Positions 27,963-36,961 of a stretch of 64,000 nt of DNA are shown one piece after another. Position 1 is the first letter of the stretch. Each line of letters starts with the position of its first letter. The translations under genes and the position numbers were made by a program. Origin of the DNA: Acidobacteriota bacterium (GTDB lineage Bacteria; Acidobacteriota; Thermoanaerobaculia; Multivoradales; J023); contig JAJCXO010000132.1 of assembly GCA_029263395.1 (NCBI GenBank), positions 17,843-81,842 on the forward strand, written 5' to 3'. A model generated the notes under the pieces. The model was not told the origin of the DNA. It did not search any database and saw nothing but the letters and a program-made list of their open reading frames with translations.

Positions 27963-30900
27963 TGGGCTTCCGCCCACCGCTCTTGAAGGCCCGGAGCGAA
28001 GGTCCGGACGTACCAGCGGTAGAGCTCCGGTACGACGGGAACTTCCGGTGTTCCATCGAGCAGGCCGAGGCGCCGAAGGGTCCGGGCGGCGGGCTGCTGC
28101 CAACGGGTGCCATCCAGGCCATGGAAATTCGATCCCAACGTTCGCAGAAGATCTGCCGCTTCGGGGTGGCGCTCTGTCAAGAGGTCGAAGACCTCCCGGC
28201 AAGAGTTCATCGACTCGTCGTCATCTAAGAAAAGCTCGACAGCTTGCTCGCGGAAGGGGTCCGTAGGGATGCTGTGCGGTCCTTCCCTCGTGGCCCGGGA
28301 CAGTTTCAATAGGGCGGAGCCAAACTTGCGGTGGAGTAGTGGAAAACCGCCGGTCCAGAAGCGGGCTAGGTCCGCGGTTGCGGGCTGGACATCCAAAAGT
28401 ACTCGTCGGCCGAGGCCCACGAGTAGTTGGTCAGCATCTTTTTTGCTCATTGGGCCGAGCCAATAGCGTTCGAACCATTGCAGAACCGGGTTGGAGCGCC
28501 CTCCCATACGTGGGAGGTCCAGCGACTGCGGATCTCGGCCGATCACCGCCAAAACAAGTCGGCCGGTGGCCTGCGCATGGGCTCGCAACAGGCCGAAGAG
28601 TTTGTCCAGGCCTGTGATGGGCGGTGCGCTACCTCCCCCAGCAAAGAGCCAATCGTATTCGTCGAGGACGAGGCAGATGGGAATCCGTGTACGATCCAAT
28701 GCATGCCGCAGTAGAGAGTCGAGGCGATCCATCGCACTTCCTACAGGTGCCAGGCGAGCGGTCAACGCCGGGTCTTCTACCTCGAGGCGCTGTGCCAGGG
28801 CCCGAACCAGACGTTCAGCCAGAGGCTCCAGTTCCCGCTCCATGGCACTCTGACAATCCAGCCAGGTGACTAACAGAGAAGCGACGCTGGGTCTCGGTGT
28901 TTTTCGATCCTGAGCGGGATGCAAACGTAGGGAGCTCTCAGGGTCCAGGCGGTCCGTCACGGCTCGCACTACGCTGGTCTTGCCGCTCTTGCGCAACCCG
29001 AAGACTCCAACTGCACGACCCGCCTTCAAAGCCTTGGAGAGCTCGGTGATCAGTGCCTCGCGACCGACGAACTGAAGGCCAGTCACAGGATCCTTGCGAC
29101 GGAAGATGTCGTTGCCGGGCAAGTGGATGGGCAGAATCCGGTCGAGAGGCGCAAATTCGGACTTGATCAATTCCCAGGGGACCCAGGGCTCTTCCCCGTA
29201 GGAAATTCGTCGAACCCTTTGCGCCAGGGCAGGCTCCCCATCCACGACCAGCATCAGGTCGAGATCCAGCTCGAACCTATTTCGGTAAAGCCGCGCCCGC
29301 GCCCTCTGCAGGTCTCCCCCCTGCACTTCGTTGGAGGCCGCGAGGAGCAGCACTTGCGGTGCTAAACCGTAAAGGTCCCTGAAGCTCTCAGGAAGCCGCA
29401 GCAAGAGATGCCAGCAGTCGTTCACGTCTTCCTCGCAGAGCGAGACCCCCACGTCGTCTCGGCGTAGACTTGCGAGTAGAGTCTCTGCCCATGGGACGCT
29501 GCGGCGAAAGGCGAGTAGTTCTGGAGGGGCTACTAGGGCCGCAAGTTCGCGTGGCGGCGAAGCGGCCGACGACGCCCCCAGGGCCTCGAGAAACTCTTCG
29601 ACAGAGACAAATCGCTCTCCAGGGTTCAAAGCGGTCGCCTTCTCGAGCGCTGATCTCACCTCGTTGGAGCATTTCAGCCTGGCGAGAAAGCCTGCCCATT
29701 CCCGAAGGATCGTCATCGGCAGCTCCGCGCCGTGGAGTACGAAGGCCACCGTCATCGCAAACGAATAGATATCGGCTCGCGCGTCCACCTCCTTGGCGTC
29801 CATCATCGATTCTGGGGCCATGTAGAGGAAGGTCCCTAGCATGCTGCCTGTTCGTGTGCCTCCGGTGGTGTCGAATCCTCTCACCAGATCGAAATCCGTC
29901 AGCTTCGGACACCTCGACTCTGTCAGTAGTATGTTGGCTGGCTTGATGTCCCGATGCATGGCCCCGTGGGCGTGAGCGAACGCCACCGCTTCCCCGACCT
30001 GCCGCACCACGTTCAGGGCTTCGGCACCACTCAGCCTACCCTGGAGAACTGCACGCCGGAGGTCACCACCGCCCATGTATTCCATGACGAAGAAGTAATA
30101 CCCGCTATCTTCTCCGCTGTTCACGAAGACCCGCACGATTCCATGATGCTGGAGTTCGCCCATGATGCGAGCGCCGCGGAAGAAACGCTCTCTTCGGGAG
30201 CGGTCCTGCGCGTACTGGCTGTGAAGGACCTTGATTGCCACCAGATCTCCACGCTTCCGGTCCCACCCCTTCCAGACCGTGGCGAAGCCTCCCTCCCCAA
30301 GGAGCTCCAAAAGCCTGAAGCGTCCCTCTAGCAGGTAGTCGCCGGCCTTCAGCCGCCCGCTCTCCCGCATGCGACGCTTGAGGTCGAGGATCCCCTCCAG
30401 GGTCGCTGCGGTGTCGCTACCGTCGAGCATCAAATGCTCATATCGACGATAGGCTGCTTCCAGGTCACCTGCCAGCAGCTGAGTTTCCTCGTTGTCAAAA
30501 ACTGGAGTCGGTGGCGGGGCCGTTGTCCCTACTCTTACTGAGCGATCGGTGAGAAGCCGTAGGAGGGCCGCGTAGCCTTCTTCGCTCTGAACTTCGAACC
30601 AACTCTTGGCTCTCAGCTGGGCGGGGATATGCTCCGCGTCCGACGCCTCGAAGATTATTGGGACCAACTTGTCTATCCACCCGGGTCGAGAGAGTGCTTC
30701 GACGAATAGCGCTTCCTCCCAGGAGGCGCCCCGGGCCTCCTCGACGGCTTCTGCGCCCTGGTTTCGACGATTGTAAGTCTCGGTACAGACAACTAGGACG
30801 ATGTCCGCATTGTCCAGCTCCTGCTGGGTCCAGGCTGACCATCCCTCTAAGGGCGGTTCGACATACTGGTCGAGACTGGCCTCAACACCGTCTCGGTGGA

Positions 30901-31012
30901 GGCGATCCGCCAAGGCGCGAACACGGATCCTATGCGCCGGAGAGTCGTGGGTATAGCTGAGGAAGATCCTCGGCGAAGAGGTTGCAGGAAGCCTTTCATT
31001 AGAGTTGAGCAT
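27959..31012 (-). CDS. SEFIR domain - Ser/Thr protein kinase - P-loop ATPase fusion
   Basis: The product is 1017 residues from ATG 31012 (AGGGGA ten bases upstream; starts at 31042 or 31045 are possible). Residues 14-150 form a SEFIR/TIR-like domain (RIFLSYTHDSPAHRIRVRALADRL, DGVEASLDQY, GWSAWTQQELDNADIVLVVCTETY). Residues ~231-480 are a Hanks-type kinase: glycine loop LGEGGFATV, Lys261 in VAIKV, HRDIKPAN with Asp355, and DFD in place of DFG, then APE. Residues ~645-900 are an ATPase: FVGREALI, Walker A GLRKSGKT (672-679), Walker B LVLDEYD (781-787). It ends in a winged-helix-like region. Sensor, signalling and switch modules on one chain plus a coupled ATPase-nuclease resemble prokaryotic conflict systems; role inferred. 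Confidence 0.88.
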   Translation of the reverse strand: MLNSNERLPATSSPRIFLSYTHDSPAHRIRVRALADRLHRDGVEASLDQYVEPPLEGWSAWTQQELDNADIVLVVCTETYNRRNQGAEAVEEARGASWEEALFVEALSRPGWIDKLVPIIFEASDAEHIPAQLRAKSWFEVQSEEGYAALLRLLTDRSVRVGTTAPPPTPVFDNEETQLLAGDLEAAYRRYEHLMLDGSDTAATLEGILDLKRRMRESGRLKAGDYLLEGRFRLLELLGEGGFATVWKGWDRKRGDLVAIKVLHSQYAQDRSRRERFFRGARIMGELQHHGIVRVFVNSGEDSGYYFFVMEYMGGGDLRRAVLQGRLSGAEALNVVRQVGEAVAFAHAHGAMHRDIKPANILLTESRCPKLTDFDLVRGFDTTGGTRTGSMLGTFLYMAPESMMDAKEVDARADIYSFAMTVAFVLHGAELPMTILREWAGFLARLKCSNEVRSALEKATALNPGERFVSVEEFLEALGASSAASPPRELAALVAPPELLAFRRSVPWAETLLASLRRDDVGVSLCEEDVNDCWHLLLRLPESFRDLYGLAPQVLLLAASNEVQGGDLQRARARLYRNRFELDLDLMLVVDGEPALAQRVRRISYGEEPWVPWELIKSEFAPLDRILPIHLPGNDIFRRKDPVTGLQFVGREALITELSKALKAGRAVGVFGLRKSGKTSVVRAVTDRLDPESSLRLHPAQDRKTPRPSVASLLVTWLDCQSAMERELEPLAERLVRALAQRLEVEDPALTARLAPVGSAMDRLDSLLRHALDRTRIPICLVLDEYDWLFAGGGSAPPITGLDKLFGLLRAHAQATGRLVLAVIGRDPQSLDLPRMGGRSNPVLQWFERYWLGPMSKKDADQLLVGLGRRVLLDVQPATADLARFWTGGFPLLHRKFGSALLKLSRATREGPHSIPTDPFREQAVELFLDDDESMNSCREVFDLLTERHPEAADLLRTLGSNFHGLDGTRWQQPAARTLRRLGLLDGTPEVPVVPELYRWYVRTFAPGLQERWAEAQ

Positions 31013-31146
31013 CGGGTTTCGGTCCCCTGACATTGTACACATCACGGCCCAGGTTTGACTGGCTATCTGACGCTAGGCTATTTACATGCTTGGCTCTTTG
31101 GCTGCTTGGCCTGCTCGTCTTGAGCCCCTGATATCCTCGCAGCAAC

Positions 31147-32262
31147 ATGGCCAGAGACCCAGCCTCCGTTTTATGCCACCAGGTTGCGAGCACCACGTTC
31201 GAGCGTATCCGTGCCGATCGCTCCCGTACCACGGTGCAGGTTGGGGAACTGCTGAGAGTCATCGAAGAACGGCTGTTCGACCCGGATCTCAGAGTCACTT
31301 CGATGCAACCCGGCAGGAAGACCGACAAGCGGCTCATCACCCAATTCAACCAAGAGATCGGGTTGACCCCATGGGCCTACATCACCCAATGCCGGATGGA
31401 AATTGCCGGCCGTATGTTGGCCAGTTCCGAAGATATCCCAGTGTGGCGTGTCGGTACCGCGGTGGGTTACCTCACCAGCAAAAGCTTCGGTCGGGTTTTC
31501 AAACGATGGGCCAAGGTCAATCCCCGGGAGTTCCGCCAACAAGCCCACGGGGAAAGGGTCAGTCACCCGTCGCCGCGACAGCTCCTGACACCGGATGAGA
31601 TCCAGCGCGCTGTGCGCGGTGACTTACCCCCGGGTGAGGCTGCCGCCCTCGCCAGTCGCCTGAGCCATCTGCAGGATCAAATCCGCTCCAACTATCAGCT
31701 TTCGAGCACATCGATCCCCCAGGCCGAATCGATCGAGCCGATGATGGCGCGTAATGTCTGGCGGTGGATCAAGGATCAGCCCCAGTCCGTCCAGGAAGCG
31801 GCGATCGAGAGCCAAGCTGCGGCCTTCCGCACTCCGGCACTTTTCCACCTGATGTGCACCAAGAGCATCGAAGCTGGCCTCGAGGACGATGTCCTCGGCA
31901 TGCAGCTTGCCAACTTAGCGTTGCTGTGCATGACGGCCCTCCTCGGCAAGCTGGACGAGGTAGCCATCCGGATTCCTCTCATCCGCGGTCATCTGCTCGC
32001 CGGCCTCGCGATGTTTCGCTGTGGCAATACGGACGAGGCGCTTCAGTACTACGGCATTGCGTTGCACATGCTGGAGGTTACGGGGAAAGACGCCCATCCC
32101 TTGCTGGTGATGGAGCTTTGTCTCTACCGGGCGCTCGTTGAATTCCAGCGCGGCAACCTCGAGGACGGCAGGATGTTGGCGTCCGAAGGCCTCAAGATCA
32201 TGCGAGTGCTGATCGACCATCTCGAGGCCTCGACTGAGGCCTCAGAGGGGGTTGAGACGTAA
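31147..32262 (+). CDS. AraC-type HTH regulator with zf-HC2-like spacer and C-terminal TPR-like domain
   Basis: The product is 371 residues. The N-terminal ~120 form an AraC/XylS double helix-turn-helix (LRVIEERLFDPDLRVTSMQ ... AYITQCRMEIAGRMLASSEDIPVWRVGTAVGYLTSKSFGRVFKRWAKVNPREFR). Then LTPDEIQRAVRGDLPPGEAAALASRLSHL looks like an anti-sigma zf-HC2 segment that has lost its cysteines. The C-terminal ~170 residues are helical and TPR-like (LLGKLDEVAIR, LAMFRCGNTDEALQYYGIALHM). No ligand-binding cupin. Divergent from the SEFIR-kinase operon with 134 bp between starts, so it probably controls that operon (inference). ATG 31147 lacks a strong ribosome site. Confidence 0.8.
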   Translation: MARDPASVLCHQVASTTFERIRADRSRTTVQVGELLRVIEERLFDPDLRVTSMQPGRKTDKRLITQFNQEIGLTPWAYITQCRMEIAGRMLASSEDIPVWRVGTAVGYLTSKSFGRVFKRWAKVNPREFRQQAHGERVSHPSPRQLLTPDEIQRAVRGDLPPGEAAALASRLSHLQDQIRSNYQLSSTSIPQAESIEPMMARNVWRWIKDQPQSVQEAAIESQAAAFRTPALFHLMCTKSIEAGLEDDVLGMQLANLALLCMTALLGKLDEVAIRIPLIRGHLLAGLAMFRCGNTDEALQYYGIALHMLEVTGKDAHPLLVMELCLYRALVEFQRGNLEDGRMLASEGLKIMRVLIDHLEASTEASEGVET

Positions 32263-32368
32263 CTTTTCTCGATTTCCCTGGGCCGTTTCAAATCCGATTG
32301 GGGATTAAAAATGACCTCCGCACCAGCCGCAGAACCGATTGGGCAAAGTTGACTCCCTCGAACACCGG

Positions 32369-32494
32369 GTGAAAATTCAATTGGGTGAACTCACCCTCCT
32401 TTCCCCACCGGTGAAAATTCAATTGGGTGAACTCACCCCCCTTCCCCCACCGGTGAAAATTCAATTGGGTGAACTCACCCCCCTTTCGCGGCCG
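32369..32494. repeat. 42-bp tandem array II (three units plus a degenerate one)
   Basis: Unit starts GTGAAAATTCAATTGGG lie at 32369, 32411 and 32453, exactly 42 bp apart. Each holds the inverted repeat GGGTGA-AC-TCACCC followed by a C/T-rich run. A decayed copy (attgggcaaagttgactccc) precedes it. Differs in sequence from arrays I and III but shares the period and the GTGAAAAT core. Confidence 0.92.
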
Positions 32495-32642
32495 GTGCAA
32501 GGGTCTTGTGACAACCTTGAGAGGGTTCCGCAACGGGTGTCGAATTAGCTGGGAGGCACTGCCAAACCCTTCCCTTTGCGTGTCAGCCCGACAAGGGAAG
32601 CCCACGGCGCTGCCACGGCCAGTGAACACACGAAGTGGAGGC

Positions 32643-32675
32643 AAACAAAAAGAGCCGCAGCGCCATCGCTGCGAC
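32643..32675 (-). terminator. Rho-independent terminator of the 32724-33554 gene
   Basis: On the minus strand, GCAGCG-ATGG-CGCTGC hairpin (32672-32657), extended by flanking pairs, followed by TCTTTTTGTTTG; it starts about 50 bases after the gene's stop. Confidence 0.8.
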
Positions 32676-32723
32676 TCGTCATGAAAGGCTCCTCAATCAG
32701 AACGTCTCAAGGCATCTACGGCC

Positions 32724-33554
32724 TCACGCCGTAGCCGGCGTCTCTTGCGATCCGGTCTCGGGTGTCGACTCCTGGGAAGCCGAGCTGTCGCTGTCGTCAG
32801 GCTCCCCGGACAACCGCCCGATCACCCCGATTCGACGGCTCGACGGCCGCACGCGCCGGGCCACCTCTTCGAGACCCGCCAAGCGGAAAAGCGACTCCAC
32901 CGTGCGGGCGGTCCATAAAAAGGTTTGGTTGTGTTTCTCGAGTCCAGCATCTTTGGCGAGCAACAGGGCCTCCGACCGACGCTCCTGCTGACCCAAAGCC
33001 TCTACCGCTTGACGCAGCTTCGGCACCGCCTCGACCACTTCCGCCAGCAGCGGTAAGGGATCAATCTGGTAGTTCTCGTACACCGAGCCCGACAGATCGA
33101 GGTCCGGATCGCTCAAACGCTCGACCAAGTGGGTTGCATACTCCAGCAACTCATCCGCCTGGCGTGGTGTGCGCCGGGCGAATCCGAACTCGGCAAGCCG
33201 GTCATCGCTGTAGATACCAGTGAACGACTGACGCAGTCCCACAACCCGCGAGTAGACATCGCTGGCCGTCAAGTCGCGGCGCCCCCGGAACACAGACTCC
33301 AGAGCCCGCTGATCGCGGTAGGCCCGATCGGTGGTGACAATTCCATCCCGGCTCTTGATCAGCTGTTTCCGAAACAGCGCCAACTGAGTCGGGAAGGGCA
33401 TCGTTTGCCCGTCTTCCAACAGCGGGCCATAGGTTGCACCGAGGACGACGGCAAGGTGGTCGCTGTGTGCATCGATAGCCTGCACCACCGCTCGGCAGGA
33501 CTGCACCCGCAAGGCCACAGTCTTCAGAGGTCGATTGACGTTTTGGGGAATCAT
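32724..33554 (-). CDS. Conserved-looking hypothetical protein, helical, 276 aa
   Basis: No family recognised. ATG 33554 follows a strong AAGGAG seven to twelve bases upstream. The protein is soluble, Arg/Leu-rich and largely helical (DELLEYATHLVERLSDPDLD, LAEVVEAVPKLRQAVEALGQQERRSEALLLAKDAG), with an acidic Ser/Thr-rich tail (~250-276: DDSDSSASQESTPETGSQET). There is no signal peptide. It ends in its own terminator and has an isolated promoter region, so it is monocistronic and probably well expressed. A structural or scaffold role is possible but not shown. Confidence 0.78.
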   Translation of the reverse strand: MIPQNVNRPLKTVALRVQSCRAVVQAIDAHSDHLAVVLGATYGPLLEDGQTMPFPTQLALFRKQLIKSRDGIVTTDRAYRDQRALESVFRGRRDLTASDVYSRVVGLRQSFTGIYSDDRLAEFGFARRTPRQADELLEYATHLVERLSDPDLDLSGSVYENYQIDPLPLLAEVVEAVPKLRQAVEALGQQERRSEALLLAKDAGLEKHNQTFLWTARTVESLFRLAGLEEVARRVRPSSRRIGVIGRLSGEPDDSDSSASQESTPETGSQETPATA

Positions 33555-34019
33555 AAATTCGTTCTCCTTGATTTGTCCGGTCGAAACCGGACGTTTTCGG
33601 CAGGATTGCCACACCGCCACCCACCCTGGGCAGCGACGCAAGAAGTATGCATCATCGATTCTTGGAAAAAGTCTCCGAAGGTAGGGACAATTATTCCCGA
33701 CAGATAACTCTTTTGATTGCAGTGCTTATATGGTCAAAAAACTTCAAACAACAACGCGCCCCGTTGTTGTGCACCTTGGCCAGCAGAAGATGGCCGCCGC
33801 CCCGGGTCGCAGAGACCATCGGCGACGATCAATACCATCCGATAGCATCTGAACTCTGGGATGCGACGAAGTCAACGTTGTCGCAATGGACCGGGCCGAT
33901 GCCCGATCCCGAGACTTCGTTTCACATCGATGGAGAAACGAGGATCTGATAGTAGGCACACCTTCCTCTTCCAAGAAGGTCTTCAGTGGCGTCGGCCCTA
34001 GGGACCTGGCGAGCGCAAT
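33555..34019. other. 465-bp intergenic region, divergent, AT-richer centre
   Basis: Lies between two divergent genes. The centre (33685-33760) is unusually AT-rich for this genome and contains minus-strand promoter-like TTGACC with downstream A/T-rich sequence; no convincing complete promoter, RNA or gene was identified. Confidence 0.5.
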
Positions 34020-35468
34020 ATGTCCCAACCCTTGATCCTTCTCACCGGCGCTACCGGCTACGTCGGCGGCCGACTGCTCCGGACGCTGCGCGCGGCCGGC
34101 CACCGGGTCCGTTGCCTCGCCCGGCGCCCCGAATACCTCGCTTCGGAAGTTGATGATCAGGTCGAGGTGGTCCAGGGCGACGTCCTCGACAGTGCGAGCC
34201 TCGAACGGGCACTCGACGGCGTCGACGTCGCCTACTACCTGGTGCACTCAATGGGCGGGGGCAAGGATTTCGAAGCGACTGATCGCCAGGCGGCACGGAA
34301 CTTCGGCAAGGCGGCCCGAGAGCAGGGCGTCGGCCGCTTGATTTATCTCGGAGGCCTGGCCAACGCGTCCGAGGATCTGTCGGCGCATTTGCGCAGCCGC
34401 CACGAGGTTGGCGAGGTGCTGAGGGAGTCAGGGGTTCAGGTGATCGAGCTTCGGGCGTCGGTGGTGCTGGGCTCGGGCAGCCTGTCGTTCGAGATGCTGC
34501 GCGCTCTGGTCGAGCGGCTGCCGGTAATGGTGACGCCGCGCTGGGTCAACGTGCTCGCTCAACCGATTGCTGTGACCGACCTGATGAGCTATCTGGCCGC
34601 CGCGCTCGATCTCGACATCTCCGGCAGCCGGATTTTCGAGATCGGCGGTGCTGACCAAGTGTCCTATGGCGACTTGATGCGCAAGTATTCTCGGCTGCGC
34701 GGGCTGCGCCGCGTGATGATTCCGGTGCCGGTGCTGACGCCGTGGCTCTCGAGCCTGTGGTTAGGGCTGGTGACACCGCTCTACGCCCGCGTTGGACGCA
34801 AGCTGATCGAGAGCATCTGCCACCCATCGGTGGTACACGACCCCTCGGCTCTGGAAGTCTTCGACATTCGGCCACGGTCGTGCCGGCAGGCGCTCGCAGA
34901 GGCGTTACGCAACGAGGACGAAGAGCTGGCGGCGACCCGTTGGTCTGACGCTCTCTCCTCCGGTGGCGATCCGGACTGGGGCGGCGAGCGTGTCGGCAGT
35001 CGCCTGGTGGACTCCCGCTGCGTCGATGTCGCGGTGCCGCCGGAGGTCGCGTTCCGTCCGATCCAGAGGATCGGCGGTGAGACCGGCTGGTACTACGGTA
35101 ATTGGCTGTGGCGCCTGCGGGGCTTCGTCGATCTCCTGTTCGGCGGGGTTGGGCTGCGTCGAGGCCGTCGCGATGTGCAACAACTGCGGGTTGGCGACGT
35201 GGTCGACTGGTGGCGGGTGGAGGAGATTCGGCCCGCCGAGTGCCTGCGGCTCGTCGCCGAGATGAAGGTCCCAGGCCGCGCCTGGCTGGAGTTCGAGGTG
35301 CACGCCAAAGCCGGGGGCGCGGTGATTCGCCAAACCGCCATCTTCGACTCCTCGGGTCTGTCGGGTCTGCTCTATTGGTATGGCGTCTATCCCCTGCATG
35401 CCCTGGTCTTCCGCGGCATGCTGCGCGGCATCGCCAAGCACGCGGAAGCCGAAAGAACGGATCGATGA
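34020..35468 (+). CDS. NAD(P)-binding SDR protein with C-terminal DUF2867 domain
   Basis: The product is 482 residues. N-terminal atypical short-chain dehydrogenase/NmrA-like fold: LLTGATGYVGGRLL nucleotide motif (~7-20), GDVLD, YYLVHSMGGG, and LIYLGGLA. The C-terminal ~150 residues (from VDVAVPPEVAFRPIQRIGGETGWYYGNWLWRLRG) fit DUF2867, a SRPBCC-like domain. This two-domain arrangement is a known family of predicted oxidoreductases or NAD-dependent epimerases; the substrate is unknown. Convergent with the lipid kinase gene 51 bases away. Confidence 0.9.
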   Translation: MSQPLILLTGATGYVGGRLLRTLRAAGHRVRCLARRPEYLASEVDDQVEVVQGDVLDSASLERALDGVDVAYYLVHSMGGGKDFEATDRQAARNFGKAAREQGVGRLIYLGGLANASEDLSAHLRSRHEVGEVLRESGVQVIELRASVVLGSGSLSFEMLRALVERLPVMVTPRWVNVLAQPIAVTDLMSYLAAALDLDISGSRIFEIGGADQVSYGDLMRKYSRLRGLRRVMIPVPVLTPWLSSLWLGLVTPLYARVGRKLIESICHPSVVHDPSALEVFDIRPRSCRQALAEALRNEDEELAATRWSDALSSGGDPDWGGERVGSRLVDSRCVDVAVPPEVAFRPIQRIGGETGWYYGNWLWRLRGFVDLLFGGVGLRRGRRDVQQLRVGDVVDWWRVEEIRPAECLRLVAEMKVPGRAWLEFEVHAKAGGAVIRQTAIFDSSGLSGLLYWYGVYPLHALVFRGMLRGIAKHAEAERTDR

Positions 35469-35519
35469 GAAACCCGGCGCCACATGTGATCGTTGGCGTT
35501 GATGGCCCGGCGATCGAGA

Positions 35520-36461
35520 TCAGTGACGAGGAGAAGGCGCGGCTATTTTGATGGCACGTGGAATGATCTCGAACCGGATCTGCTGCGGCTCGAGCAACTC
35601 GCCATCAACATTGAAAGGCATCGCTGGGTCGGCAGTGATCTCCACGGCGCGGGAGCGAAGGAAAATGGCCTCCTCACAACCATCGCTCAGGTGTACCCCA
35701 GCAAGTACTTGTGCCGTGACCAGCGCAAGCCGCGCCGGTGTGCAAGATCTGAAGACGAGGATGTCGAGCAGCCCGTCGTCGATCAGCGCTTCAGGTGCGA
35801 TGGGAACTCCGGCGGCGACGAAGCGGCCATTGGCAACGATCATGTTGAGTGCTTCGATCTCCGTCGTGCTACCGTCGTCGAGCTTCAGACGGAGCTGGTA
35901 GGGCTCGAGTTCAGGCAGGGTCTCGATAGCGGCTCTGAGATAGGCGAGCGGGCCCCAAAAACGTTTCATCTCGGTGTTCACGCGATCCGAGACCTCCCCA
36001 CTTGCGCCGCCGGCCGACATGTTCACGAAGTAGCGCCGATCGGCGTCGCCGTCGAGCACAGCCACATCGCAGGGTCTGGAGTAGGGCTGCTCTAAGATGT
36101 CGAGGGCGGCAGACAAATCCGACGGAATTTCCATCGTCCGTGCGAAATCATTGCCAGTACCTAAAGGCAGCAGGCCAAGCTTGACCGCGCCGAAGTTGGC
36201 GGCTAGCCCATTGACGACTTCATTGAGAGTACCGTCGCCACCAGCAGCCACAACGCTCGTATAACCCGTTCCGATAGCATCGGAAGTCAGTTGACGAGCA
36301 TGGCCCGGACGCTCGGTAAAACGAACTTGAAAACCCGCTCGGGCTTCTACTTCGGTGACGAAGTCCTCCATAGAAACGCCTCCTCCGGCATTCGGGTTGG
36401 CGACGACTAGGTGCCTGGCAGGCTTATTCGAAATAAAAAACTCCTCTTGAGTTCTTATCAC
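35520..36461 (-). CDS. Diacylglycerol-kinase-family lipid kinase (YegS/BmrU type)
   Basis: The product is 313 residues. It has the DAGK catalytic motif VVAAGGDGTLNEVVNGL, preceded by VVANPNAGGG, and LGLLPLGTGNDFART. The C-terminal lobe ends with VDGELLEPQQIRFEIIPRAIKIAAP. It would phosphorylate a lipid at the membrane using ATP and Mg2+. GTG 36461 overlaps the stop of the mgtC-like gene (GTGA), giving translational coupling; a purine-rich GAGGAG lies inside the gene, so a slightly later start cannot be excluded. Confidence 0.93.
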   Translation of the reverse strand: MIRTQEEFFISNKPARHLVVANPNAGGGVSMEDFVTEVEARAGFQVRFTERPGHARQLTSDAIGTGYTSVVAAGGDGTLNEVVNGLAANFGAVKLGLLPLGTGNDFARTMEIPSDLSAALDILEQPYSRPCDVAVLDGDADRRYFVNMSAGGASGEVSDRVNTEMKRFWGPLAYLRAAIETLPELEPYQLRLKLDDGSTTEIEALNMIVANGRFVAAGVPIAPEALIDDGLLDILVFRSCTPARLALVTAQVLAGVHLSDGCEEAIFLRSRAVEITADPAMPFNVDGELLEPQQIRFEIIPRAIKIAAPSPRH

Positions 36462-36931
36462 TTGATCGTTTCTTCATCACTGTCTTCCAACTCGTCAACA
36501 TTCTCGACGTGGTCTTTCAGCGGTGTCAGACCAAAAAGTGATGCAAAGGTCGCCAAGCTCAACGCGATGGCGATTTCGTAACGGGTAAAAGCCACTGCTG
36601 CCCCAATCGCAGCCGTAGACCAGATACTGGCAGCCGTTGCCGCCCCATGAACGTCGAGACCTCGCTGCACGATGGCTCCACCGCCGAGGAAACCGACGCC
36701 AGTGATCAATCCCTGAATGATCCGTGCCATCGCATCGTCTGACACCACCGATTGTGCCACCAGGACATAGCCACAGCTGGCAATGCTGACTAATGGAAAG
36801 GTGCGCAAGCCTAGGCGATGGTTGTTGGCTCTTTCCCGGTTCCACCCGATCGGCAGTGCAACGAAAAAAGCAATCGCCAGCTTGCCAAGATGTTCGAGTG
36901 TACGAGTAAAATCGACCTCTAAGAACTCCAT
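36458..36931 (-). CDS. MgtC/SapB family membrane protein
   Basis: The product is 157 residues. MgtC signature: LGKLAIAFFVALPIGWNRERANNHRLGLRTFPLVSIASCG, then GLITGVGFLGGGAIVQRG and VHGAATAASIWSTAAIGAAVAF. It has four to five TM helices and an acidic C-terminus. Homologues affect adaptation to low Mg2+ and F-ATPase activity. It is cotranscribed with the lipid kinase, and sits near mgtE and other ion transporters. Confidence 0.92.
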   Translation of the reverse strand: MEFLEVDFTRTLEHLGKLAIAFFVALPIGWNRERANNHRLGLRTFPLVSIASCGYVLVAQSVVSDDAMARIIQGLITGVGFLGGGAIVQRGLDVHGAATAASIWSTAAIGAAVAFTRYEIAIALSLATFASLFGLTPLKDHVENVDELEDSDEETIK

Positions 36932-36961
36932 TGCTGCCCGCCAATTCCTACGATTCCCATG

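Larger units (their letters stand above)
32263..32723. other. Intergenic region between convergent genes
   Basis: About 460 bp without a gene. It contains the 42-bp array II (32369-32494, with a degenerate preceding unit from ~32330) and a minus-strand terminator at 32643-32675. The stretch 32495-32642 shows nothing recognised. Confidence 0.7.

Noticed and set aside
36430..36461. ATT start of the lipid kinase after internal GAGGAG
   Set aside because: GTG overlapping the previous stop (GTGA) is a normal coupled start; a rare ATT start is not required.
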